Assembly (NCBI GenBank): GCA_018820275.1
Contig: JAHJOO010000008.1
Span: 1 to 64,000, forward strand
Source: Alphaproteobacteria bacterium
GTDB lineage: Bacteria; Pseudomonadota; Alphaproteobacteria; Caulobacterales; Caulobacteraceae
Direction of reading: 5' to 3'
Length of the DNA stretch: 64,000 nt
The notes beneath the pieces were generated by a model. It was not told the DNA's origin and made no database searches. It saw only the letters and a program-made list of their open reading frames with translations. The position numbers and the translations under genes were made by a program. Positions 1-7,145 of the stretch are shown here, piece by piece. The stretch's first letter is position 1. Each line of letters starts with the position of its first letter.

Positions 1-1
1 C

Positions 2-340
2 GGGGCCGCAAGCGCCGCCGCCGCGGTCGTCGGCATGTCGCGCGACGTCGCGGTGCTGCAAGGCCTGGGCGCCGATCCGGCCCGGCTGCGCCGCCTGACG
101 CTGGCGGCGATCCTGCCCTTCGTGGGCGCGGCCGCGACCGCGGGAGCGGCGGCGGGCGTCCTGTTGACCGCGGTGTGGAAACTGGTCGCGGCGGGGGGGC
201 AGGCGGCGTCCGCCCTGCCGATCGCGTGGGGCGACCTGCTGCTGGCGCCCGCCGTCGTGCTCGGCGCGCTCCTGGCCGCGGCCCTGTCCAGCGATCGCGC
301 CCTGCGCGAAGTCCTTGGCGGCGGCGCTCGCCACGGCTAG
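2..340 (+). CDS. ftsX: FtsX-like cell division permease, C-terminal fragment
   Basis: This reading frame is open from the window edge, so only the last 112 or so residues are visible. They hold a loop with VLQGLGADPARLRR, which matches the helix after the third membrane span of FtsX (the family has V..L.GA....I...F), followed by two hydrophobic segments. FtsX pairs with the ATPase FtsE to control peptidoglycan hydrolases at the septum. The call rests mainly on this short match and on the downstream order DUF218 protein then plsC, which commonly follows ftsE-ftsX in Caulobacterales. Another FtsX/MacB-type permease cannot be excluded. The ATG at 35 in the ORF track is internal, not the start. 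Confidence 0.6.
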   Translation, partial: GAASAAAAVVGMSRDVAVLQGLGADPARLRRLTLAAILPFVGAAATAGAAAGVLLTAVWKLVAAGGQAASALPIAWGDLLLAPAVVLGALLAAALSSDRALREVLGGGARHG

Positions 341-352
341 GCTTGCATCAGC

Positions 353-1000
353 ATGAAGGTGATCGCCGCATTGGCCATCGTGGCCCTGGTCTGGCTGGTG
401 GGGCTGTTCGCCTTCGCCGAACGGGTGCGCGGCCTGACCCCGGCCGCGGAACCGGCCCGCGCCGAGGGCATCGTCGCCCTGACCGGCCCCTCGCCCGAAC
501 GGGTCAACGCCGCCATGCGGCTGCTGGAACAGGGCAAGGGCGACCGGCTGCTGATCTCGGGCGTCAACCGTCAGGTCCGGCGTCAGGAACTGCGCGAGGT
601 CACGCCCGGCTCGCGGCGGCTGTTCAACTGCTGCGTCGACCTCGGCTTCGAGGCCGAGAACACGCGCGGCAACGCCGAGGAGATCGCCGCCTGGGCGCGG
701 GCCCGGGGCTACGACAGCCTGATCGTCGTCACCTCCGACTATCACATGCCCCGCAGCCTGGTGGAGATTCGCACCGCGGCGCCGGAGCTGGTGCTCGTGC
801 CCCACGCCGTGTCGACGCCCGAGCTGGACGACTCGCGCTGGTGGCGCGCGGCCGTGACCGCGCGGCGGATGACGCTGGAATACATGAAGTATCTGGCCGT
901 CCTGTTCCGGGAGCTGGTGCGCCGCGTGTCCGGCGACGAACCGGCCCAGGCCGTCCAGGACGCGGCCGAGGCCGCGGGACAGGCGCGCAAGGCCGGGTGA
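353..1000 (+). CDS. YdcF/ElyC family protein (DUF218)
   Basis: A 215-residue protein with one N-terminal membrane anchor (about residues 3-21) followed by a DUF218 fold. Visible family features are GDRLLISGVN, ENTRGNAEEIAAWA and VVTSDYHMPRSLVEI; the last corresponds to the conserved S.YH..R segment. Members of this family are linked to envelope carbon-lipid and peptidoglycan precursor metabolism, but the reaction is not established. It follows the ftsX fragment by 12 bp and precedes plsC by about 30 bp, so these genes probably form one envelope operon. Confidence 0.8.
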   Translation: MKVIAALAIVALVWLVGLFAFAERVRGLTPAAEPARAEGIVALTGPSPERVNAAMRLLEQGKGDRLLISGVNRQVRRQELREVTPGSRRLFNCCVDLGFEAENTRGNAEEIAAWARARGYDSLIVVTSDYHMPRSLVEIRTAAPELVLVPHAVSTPELDDSRWWRAAVTARRMTLEYMKYLAVLFRELVRRVSGDEPAQAVQDAAEAAGQARKAG

Positions 1001-1031
1001 CGAAGCCCCCGTCATGGGGCAAAGACGGGGC

Positions 1032-1757
1032 ATGACGACCGTCCGCTCCCTGCTGTTCGTGGCCTGGCTGTACCTGTCCATGGCGATCTTCGCCGTCGGC
1101 CTTTCGCCCCTGCTGCTGGGGCCCCACGCCGGGGCCATGTGGGTGATCCGCAACTGGTCCCGCTTCGTCCTGTTCGGCCTGCGCTGGATCGCCGGCGTCC
1201 GCGTCGAGTTCCGGGGCCTCGAACACCGGCCGACGGGCGCAGGCCTGATCGCCGGCAAGCACCAGTCGATGCTGGACGTGATCGCGCCCTTCGCCGCGCT
1301 GCCCGACAACTGCTTCATCATGAAGAAGGAGCTGATGCCCCTGCCCTTCTTCGGCTGGTTCGCGTGGAAGACAAAGATGATCGCAGTGGACCGCTCGGCG
1401 CATTCGAAGGCGCTGAAGGACATGGTCCGCCAGGCCCGCGACCGCTTCGCCGAGGGCCGCCAGCTGCTGATCTTTCCCGAGGGCACGCGCGCGGCGGTGG
1501 GCGCCCCGCCCGACTACAAGCCCGGCATCGCGGCCCTGTACCGCGATCTGGACGCCGACTGCACGCCGATGAGCACCAACTCCGGCGTCCACTGGCCCGC
1601 GCACGGCTTCCGCCGTCACCCCGGCCTGGTCGTCTACGAATTCCACCCCGCCATCCCCGCCGGCCTGAAGCGGGCCGACTTCATGGCGCGGCTGGAGTCC
1701 GAGCTGGAGGCGGCGTCGACGGCGCTGCTGGCGAGGCCCGAAAGGACGGCCGGATGA
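1032..1757 (+). CDS. plsC: 1-acyl-sn-glycerol-3-phosphate acyltransferase (PlsC family)
   Basis: This enzyme transfers an acyl chain to lysophosphatidic acid, making phosphatidic acid at the inner membrane. The HX4D catalytic motif is present as HQSMLD, and the substrate-binding motif as FPEGTRAAVG. An N-terminal hydrophobic stretch (LLFVAWLYLSMAIFAVGLSPLLLG) anchors the protein. The ORF track begins at the ATG at 1014, but MTTVRSLLF at 1032 gives the usual N-terminus and is preferred. Its stop overlaps the next start codon (ATGA), so the two genes are translationally coupled. Confidence 0.85.
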   Translation: MTTVRSLLFVAWLYLSMAIFAVGLSPLLLGPHAGAMWVIRNWSRFVLFGLRWIAGVRVEFRGLEHRPTGAGLIAGKHQSMLDVIAPFAALPDNCFIMKKELMPLPFFGWFAWKTKMIAVDRSAHSKALKDMVRQARDRFAEGRQLLIFPEGTRAAVGAPPDYKPGIAALYRDLDADCTPMSTNSGVHWPAHGFRRHPGLVVYEFHPAIPAGLKRADFMARLESELEAASTALLARPERTAG

Positions 1758-2155
1758 TCCGCGCCCTCATCCTCGCCGCCTCTGTCCTGACCATGGGCAC
1801 CAGCCAGGCCGACCGCTACGCCGTCGGGCAGGTGTGGGAGTACCGGACCCGCCCCCAGGACGCCGGCTCCCTGCTGAAGATCCAGAAGATCGAGCCGTGG
1901 GCCGACGGTCGGGTCTACCACCTGTCGCTCGTCGGCGTGAGCCTCGGCGGGGTCACGACCGACGTCCACCATGTCCCGGTCTCGCGAGAGACCCTCGACG
2001 CCAGCGTGACCCGGCTGTCGACTTCGACCCGCGCCTTCCCGGACGCGACCGAAGGCATCGCCATCTGGCGAGAGGATCGGGGCGGCGTCTTCACCATCTC
2101 CGTGGCCCGGATCGCGCAGGTGATCGAAGACACCCTGCCCGACGCGGCGAGCTGA
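1754..2155 (+). CDS. Secreted protein of unknown function
   Basis: A 133-residue ORF starts inside the plsC stop codon (ATGA overlap). It begins MIRALILAASVLTMGTSQA, a plausible signal peptide, and the rest is soluble with the segment YAVGQVWEYRTRPQDAGSLLKI. I recognise no domain beyond a resemblance to small conserved proteins that begin with a GQVWEY-type strand. The coupling to plsC suggests co-expression, not a shared reaction. The ORF track only shows it as the tail of a longer shadow frame (1139..2155). Confidence 0.65.
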   Translation: MIRALILAASVLTMGTSQADRYAVGQVWEYRTRPQDAGSLLKIQKIEPWADGRVYHLSLVGVSLGGVTTDVHHVPVSRETLDASVTRLSTSTRAFPDATEGIAIWREDRGGVFTISVARIAQVIEDTLPDAAS

Positions 2156-2275
2156 CGACCGGGCACCGGCCGGATGCCCCCTGCGTCATTCTGGCAAGGC
2201 GTCGAACCCATCCCTTCGTTCGATGTTCACGAGCCACGGCTAGAAGCTCCTGACCTCTCCAGACACGGATCTCCC

Positions 2276-3055
2276 ATGCGCCTCGCCCTCGCCGCCGCCG
2301 CCCTCGTCATGACCGCCGCCGGACAGGCCGCGGCCCAGACCCAGCCGTTCGAGGCCCGCGGGCCGGAGGTCCGCGGCTGGGCCGTCGATCTGGGCGTCGG
2401 TGCCCTGTACGGGGTCGACTCGGACGGCGACACGGGCAGCGAGACGCGCGTGGTGCCCTACGTCTCGGCCAGCTGGAATGACGCGGTCTATTTCAGCCCG
2501 TTCGAGGGCCTCGGCTGGAATCTGGTCAAGACCGACGACTTCCGCGCCGGCGTCCAGCTGCGGCCGCGCTTCGACGCCGACGACGTCGAGGGGCTGACGC
2601 TGGACCGGCCGGACTTCGGCGCCGACGCGGCGATCTATGCCTTCAGGCGCATCCCCGGGAACGTCGTCGTCGGCGGGCGCATCAGCCGCGACGTCTCGGG
2701 CGTCAGCGACGGGACCGAAGTGGTGCTGCAGGCCGCGCACCAGACCGTCACCCCCCTGGGCGGGCTGACGCTCACGGGCTTCGTCCGCGGCGGCGACCGC
2801 AACCTCGCCGAGGCCTACTACGGCGTCGACGCGGCCGAGGCGCTGGCCAACGGGATCGGCGTCTACGCCCCGGGCGACGGCGTGCATGGCGCGGGCGTGA
2901 ACGCGGTGCTGGTCGCCCCGCTCGGCGACGGCTGGGCCCTGGGCGGTCTGGCCGGCTGGGAGCGGCGGCTGGGCGACGTGGCCGACAGTCCGCTGTCGCG
3001 CAATGACGACGCCTGGCGGGTCGGCGCCTTCCTCGCGCGACGTCTGAGTTTCTGA
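2276..3055 (+). CDS. MipA/OmpV family outer membrane protein
   Basis: A 259-residue protein with a clear signal peptide (MRLALAAAALVMTAAGQAAAQ) and then repeated amphipathic strands typical of a beta-barrel, ending in the aromatic C-terminal residue of outer membrane proteins (RRLSF). The first mature segment, GWAVDLGVGALYGVDSDGDTG, and VVPYVSASWNDAVYFSPFEG fit the MipA/OmpV family, which scaffolds murein enzymes or forms pores. I moved the start from the track value of 2174 to the ATG at 2276 because the signal peptide begins there. Confidence 0.8.
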   Translation: MRLALAAAALVMTAAGQAAAQTQPFEARGPEVRGWAVDLGVGALYGVDSDGDTGSETRVVPYVSASWNDAVYFSPFEGLGWNLVKTDDFRAGVQLRPRFDADDVEGLTLDRPDFGADAAIYAFRRIPGNVVVGGRISRDVSGVSDGTEVVLQAAHQTVTPLGGLTLTGFVRGGDRNLAEAYYGVDAAEALANGIGVYAPGDGVHGAGVNAVLVAPLGDGWALGGLAGWERRLGDVADSPLSRNDDAWRVGAFLARRLSF

Positions 3056-3097
3056 CCGGGGCTCGCAATCAAGCTGCACCATGCCCATATGGGGGGC

Positions 3098-3292
3098 ATG
3101 ACCTTTCGACCCACGACGCTGGAGCGCGCCTATCAGCTGGCGGACTCCGGCGAATGCCGCACCGTCGGCGACGTCAAGAAACGCCTGCAGGCCGAGGGCT
3201 ACGACCGGATCGCGGACCAGCTCTACGGCCGCACCGTGACCAACGCCCTGCGCGACCGCTGCGCCGCCGCCCTGGCCCGCGCCGAGACCTGA
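3098..3292 (+). CDS. Small conserved protein of unknown function
   Basis: A 64-residue ORF, MTFRPTTLERAYQLADSGEC onward, with alternating helical segments including the stretch VGDVKKRLQAEGYDRIADQL. The track starts it three codons earlier (3089, MGGMTF). The N-terminal TLERAYQLA.SG pattern is one I associate with short conserved alphaproteobacterial proteins lacking a named function. It may act as a small DNA- or protein-binding helix bundle, but nothing in the sequence proves this. It stands between the MipA-type gene and the cold-shock gene. Confidence 0.6.
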   Translation: MTFRPTTLERAYQLADSGECRTVGDVKKRLQAEGYDRIADQLYGRTVTNALRDRCAAALARAET

Positions 3293-3470
3293 CGGCCAGG
3301 CGCCTTGCATTCGCCGCACCCGGCGCGCATGTTGCCGGTCGTCGATCTCTTCTGCGTAACGCTCTCGTTCTCCCGCGCTTCGCCAGAGATCCTCAGCCGC
3401 TCCCACAAAAGACCGACCCCCACCGGCGCGCGCTCTTGCGCGGCGGTCACGCACAACGGAGGTCCAGAAA

Positions 3471-3680
3471 ATGGCGACCGGCAAAGTGAAATGGTACAAC
3501 TCCACCAAGGGCTACGGCTTCATCGAGCCGACCGACGGCGGCAAGGACGTCTTCGTCCACGTCTCGGCGGTCGAGGCCTCGGGCCTGGGCACCCTGAACG
3601 AAGGCCAGACGATCTCGTATGAGATCGAACAGGACCGTCGCTCGGGCAAGGAATCCGCGGGTCAGCTGAAAGCCGGCTGA
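3471..3680 (+). CDS. Cold-shock domain protein (CspA family)
   Basis: A 69-residue single cold-shock domain. The RNA-binding motifs are intact: RNP1 as KGYGFI (residues 15-20) and RNP2 as VFVHVS (27-32). Such proteins melt RNA secondary structure and act as RNA chaperones or antiterminators. The start follows a good ribosome site (ACGGAGG). A leader of up to about 180 bp with no coding content lies upstream, as is common for csp genes, and a strong hairpin follows the stop. Whether it is cold-induced cannot be judged from sequence. Confidence 0.95.
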   Translation: MATGKVKWYNSTKGYGFIEPTDGGKDVFVHVSAVEASGLGTLNEGQTISYEIEQDRRSGKESAGQLKAG

Positions 3681-3718
3681 TTTCGCACGGGCGGCCGACC
3701 CGGTCGTTCGACGCGCTC

Positions 3719-3748
3719 ACCCCCGGTCGGTCCGCCGATCGGGGGTTT
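3719..3748 (+). terminator. Intrinsic-type terminator after the cold-shock gene
   Basis: A 12-bp stem, ACCCCCGGTCGG with CCGATCGGGGGT, closes on the tetraloop TCCG and contains one G-U pair. It begins 38 bp after the csp stop codon and is followed by TTTCGCGTTT, a weak T-tract. Confidence 0.75.
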
Positions 3749-3857
3749 CGCGTTTCAGGGAGGCCTACATGCGGATTCGCCCGAAGGCCGTCGTCGCCCC
3801 GGGACGTAGCCGCCGAGGTCGGGAAGGCCCGGCGCGCCGACCGCATGAACTGAACCG

Positions 3858-4589
3858 TCAGGCCAGACGGTCCCACCCGATGGCGTGCACCTTGTCCCGG
3901 CCCAGCGCGGCGACCAGGGGCGGCACCCCGAACAGGCCGGCGACGGCGGCGTCGCGCACGTCCAGACCGCCGGTGAAGGCCCCGAAGGCCGGCATCACCA
4001 GCCGGCCGCCATCGGTCACGAAGCACGGCCGCCGCACGCCCCGGCCATAGGCGGCGACCCGCGCCGCGGGATGCAGGTGGCCCGCCACCTCGCCCGGCGA
4101 CGCCCCTGCCTGCGGCTCGTGGATCAGGGTCAGGGCACCGACCTGCAGCGTGGCGACCACCTCACCGGTCAGCCGGTCCAGCGCCCCCGCCAGCGCCTCA
4201 AGGTCGTGGTTCCCCTCCAGCCAGATCCAGCTGCGCCCCCGCGCCATCCGGCCCAGGCGCGCGTGCCCGTCCCCGCCCAGGCGGTCGACGGCCCGGGAAT
4301 CATGAAAGCTGTCGCCGAGCAGGACCACCGTGCCCGGGTCCAGCGCCTCGACCTCGGCCTCCAGCTTGGCGATCGTGGCGGGGCTGTCGTAGGGCGGCAG
4401 CATCTGACCGCGCGCGGCGAAAGCCGAGCCCTTCTCCAGATGCAGGTCCGAGGCGATCAGCGTCCGCCGCTCAGGCACCCACAGGGCACCCGAACAGCGC
4501 AGCACGCAGGCCTCGCCGTTCACCCGCACCTTCAGCCCGCCGCAGGCGTGCCGGAAGGGAGACAGGGTCTCGCGCAGGGCCGCGTTCAC
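3858..4589 (-). CDS. pdeM: Ligase-associated DNA damage response endonuclease PdeM
   Basis: A calcineurin-like metallophosphoesterase of 243 residues. Metal-binding motifs are visible in order: SDLHLEKGSAFAARG, GDSFHDSRAV and EGNHD, then H residues in LIHEPQ and GHLHP. The family is named for its association with an ATP-dependent DNA ligase, an exonuclease and a DEXH helicase in a DNA repair cluster. It starts at GTG 4589, which overlaps the TGA of the upstream helicase gene, so the two are coupled. The ligase and exonuclease are not in this window. Confidence 0.85.
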   Translation of the reverse strand: MNAALRETLSPFRHACGGLKVRVNGEACVLRCSGALWVPERRTLIASDLHLEKGSAFAARGQMLPPYDSPATIAKLEAEVEALDPGTVVLLGDSFHDSRAVDRLGGDGHARLGRMARGRSWIWLEGNHDLEALAGALDRLTGEVVATLQVGALTLIHEPQAGASPGEVAGHLHPAARVAAYGRGVRRPCFVTDGGRLVMPAFGAFTGGLDVRDAAVAGLFGVPPLVAALGRDKVHAIGWDRLA

Positions 4590-7087
4590 GCCATCACCTC
4601 GGCGATCAGGGCTTCCTCGGAGAACTCCATCGCCGTTTCGTCGAGGATCATCTCGGCCGCCCCGCCGCCGACCCGCTCGCGGCCGATCTGGACCAGTACG
4701 GGCACGCAGAAGGGCGAGGGGCGCTCCAGGCGCTTCAGCACGATCCGGCCCTGGACCCGCGACAGCATCTCGCCCAGCCGTGCCACGTCCAGCAGGCCGG
4801 CGGCCGCGTCGGCGCGGGCGGTGCGAAGCAGCAGGTGGTCGGGCTGGTGGCGGCGCAGCACGTCGTAGATCAGGTCGGTGGAAAAGGTCACCTGCCGGCC
4901 CGTCTTCTCGGCGCCCGGCTGGCGTCGCTCGATCAAGCCGGAGATCAGGGCGCAATTGCGGAAGGTGCGCTTCATCATGAAGCTCTCCTCCAGCCAGGTC
5001 TCCAGGTCGTCACCCAGCATGTCGGGCTCGAACAGGGCGTCCAGGTCCAGCCCGTCCATCGGCTTGATCGCCCAGATGGCCAGGGAATAGTCGGTCACCA
5101 CGAACCCCAGCGGCCCGACGCCAAGCCGGTCCAGCCGCCGGGTCAGCAGCATGCACAGGGTCGAATGCGCCAGCCGGCCCTCGAACGGATAGGCCACCAG
5201 GAAATGCCGCGACCCGCGCGGAAACGTCTCGACCAGCATGTCGCCCGCGCGCGGGATGACGGAGCGCGCCTCCTGCAGCTCCAGCCACTCCTGCACGTCC
5301 GGCGGCAGGACGCGCCAGTGGTCGCGGTCCTGGATCATGTCCCGCACCCGCTCGGCCAGGCTGGTGCCCAGCGGGAATTTCGACCCGCCCCATGACGGGA
5401 TCTTCGGATCGACGTCGCGCGCGTGGGTCACGAGCGCGTCGGTGCCGCTGATGCCCTGATAGGCCCAGACCTGACCGGCGAAGACGAAGGTGTCGCCGGG
5501 CGTCAGCTGCTCGAAATACCACTCCTCGGCCTCGCCGACCTTGCGGCCCGCCGACCAGCGCGCCGCGCCCGTGCCGCCGCCGCGCCGGTGGGCGACCTTG
5601 ATGTTCAGCGTCCCGGCCGAGACGATGGCCCCCACGTTCATGCGGTGACGCTGGGCCACCTGGGCGTTGCGGACCTTCCAGCGGCCGTCGCGCGTCCTCA
5701 CGATGCGGGCGAACCGTTCGTAGCTGCGCAGGGCGTAGCCGCCGGTGGCGACCAGATCGACCACCTCCTCGAACGTCTCGTACGTGAGCGCTCGATAGGG
5801 GCCGCAGCCGGTGATCTCCGCATACAGATCATCGAGCGTGAAGGGCTCGGAACAGGCGCAGCCCATGACGTGCTGGGCCAAGGTGTCCAGCGTCCCGACG
5901 TGCACCGGCTCCCAGTCGAAGGCGTTCTCCGCCACCGCCTCGCGGGCGGCCTGGCATTCCAGCATCTCGAACCGGCTGGCGGGCACCATCAGGGCGCGCG
6001 ACGGCTCGTCCAGCCGGTGATTGGCGCGGCCGATGCGCTGCACCAGCCGGCTGGCCCCCTTGGGAGCCGCCAGCTGGATGACCAGGTCGACGTCGCCCCA
6101 GTCGATGCCGAGGTCCAGGGTGGAGGTGCAGACCACGGCCCGCAGCTCGCCTCGCGCCATCGCCGCCTCGACCTTGCGCCGCTGCTCGGCCGCCAGCGAG
6201 CCGTGGTGCAGGGCGATGGGCAGGTTCTCGTCGTTGATCTCCCACAGCCGCTGGAACACGAACTCCGACTGCCAGCGGGTGTTGACGAAGATCAGGGTCA
6301 TGCCCGACCGCTTGATGGCCTCGTACACCTCGGGGATGGCGTGCACGCCCGTGTGCCCGGCCCACGGCACGCGGCCTTCGGAAATCAGCACGTCCACCAC
6401 CGGCGGCGCACCGGGATCGCCGCGGACGATGATCACCGGTGACGGCTCCGTCGGCTTCAGCCACCCCGCGATCATGTCCGGATCATCGACCGTCGCGCTC
6501 AGCGCCACCCGCCGCATCTCGGGCGCGAAGCGCTGCAGCCGCCCCAGCCCGAGGTTCAACAGGTCGCCCCGCTTGCCGCTCCAGATGGCGTGGACCTCGT
6601 CCAGCACGACGCATTTCAGGTCGGCGAAATAGGCGCGCGCGCCCTCCCAGGCGCAGAACAGGGCCAGCTGCTCCGGCGTGGTCAGCAGGATGTCCGGCGG
6701 AAACTCGCGCTGGCGCTGGCGCTTGGACTGTTTGGTGTCCCCCGTCCGGCTCTCGACGTGGACGTTCAGCCCGATCTCGCGGATCGGCGCCATCAGGTTG
6801 CGCTCGACGTCGGTCGTCAGCGCCTTGAGCGGCGAGAGATACAGGGTGTGCACCCCCGAGCCGGGCCCGTGCTCCGGCCGCGGCCCGCGCCCGGCCAGCT
6901 CGATCAGCGACGGCAGGAACCCCGCCAGCGTCTTGCCGCCCCCGGTCGGCGCGACCAGCAGCGCGTGCGACCCGGCCTGCGCCGCCGCCACCATCTCCAG
7001 CTGATGCCGCCGGGCCGCCCAGCCGCGCGAGGCGAACCAGTCGGCGAAGAGGGGGGGAAGCTGTGCGGGAGGCTCGGGCGGCGTCAC
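4586..7087 (-). CDS. Ligase-associated DNA damage response DEXH-box helicase (Lhr-like)
   Basis: An 833-residue superfamily 2 helicase. Walker A is APTGGGKT (residues 46-53), and motif II is DEVH (164-167), followed by SAT in motif III. Motif VI is QRIGRANHR, and a long C-terminal Lhr-type region follows (including HRMNVGAIVSAG). The length and order fit the shorter Lhr-like proteins paired with PdeM. It probably remodels damaged DNA for repair. It is transcribed divergently from the DinG-like helicase, with 58 bp between them, so the two repair genes may share a promoter region. Confidence 0.88.
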   Translation of the reverse strand: MTPPEPPAQLPPLFADWFASRGWAARRHQLEMVAAAQAGSHALLVAPTGGGKTLAGFLPSLIELAGRGPRPEHGPGSGVHTLYLSPLKALTTDVERNLMAPIREIGLNVHVESRTGDTKQSKRQRQREFPPDILLTTPEQLALFCAWEGARAYFADLKCVVLDEVHAIWSGKRGDLLNLGLGRLQRFAPEMRRVALSATVDDPDMIAGWLKPTEPSPVIIVRGDPGAPPVVDVLISEGRVPWAGHTGVHAIPEVYEAIKRSGMTLIFVNTRWQSEFVFQRLWEINDENLPIALHHGSLAAEQRRKVEAAMARGELRAVVCTSTLDLGIDWGDVDLVIQLAAPKGASRLVQRIGRANHRLDEPSRALMVPASRFEMLECQAAREAVAENAFDWEPVHVGTLDTLAQHVMGCACSEPFTLDDLYAEITGCGPYRALTYETFEEVVDLVATGGYALRSYERFARIVRTRDGRWKVRNAQVAQRHRMNVGAIVSAGTLNIKVAHRRGGGTGAARWSAGRKVGEAEEWYFEQLTPGDTFVFAGQVWAYQGISGTDALVTHARDVDPKIPSWGGSKFPLGTSLAERVRDMIQDRDHWRVLPPDVQEWLELQEARSVIPRAGDMLVETFPRGSRHFLVAYPFEGRLAHSTLCMLLTRRLDRLGVGPLGFVVTDYSLAIWAIKPMDGLDLDALFEPDMLGDDLETWLEESFMMKRTFRNCALISGLIERRQPGAEKTGRQVTFSTDLIYDVLRRHQPDHLLLRTARADAAAGLLDVARLGEMLSRVQGRIVLKRLERPSPFCVPVLVQIGRERVGGGAAEMILDETAMEFSEEALIAEVMA

Positions 7088-7145
7088 CCGCGGCCTATAA
7101 CATGTTCCCGTTCCGTTTCACCCGTTTCGTCGCTATCTTTAGGGC

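Noticed and set aside
1014-1031. Upstream ATG of plsC
   Set aside because: It adds MGQRRG, has no better ribosome site, and the ATG at 1032 gives the usual N-terminal membrane segment.
3769-4050. Plus-strand ORF with a good AGGGAGG ribosome site after the csp terminator
   Set aside because: Most of it lies antisense to pdeM and the translation is Arg/Pro-rich low complexity. A very short peptide is possible, but nothing else supports it.
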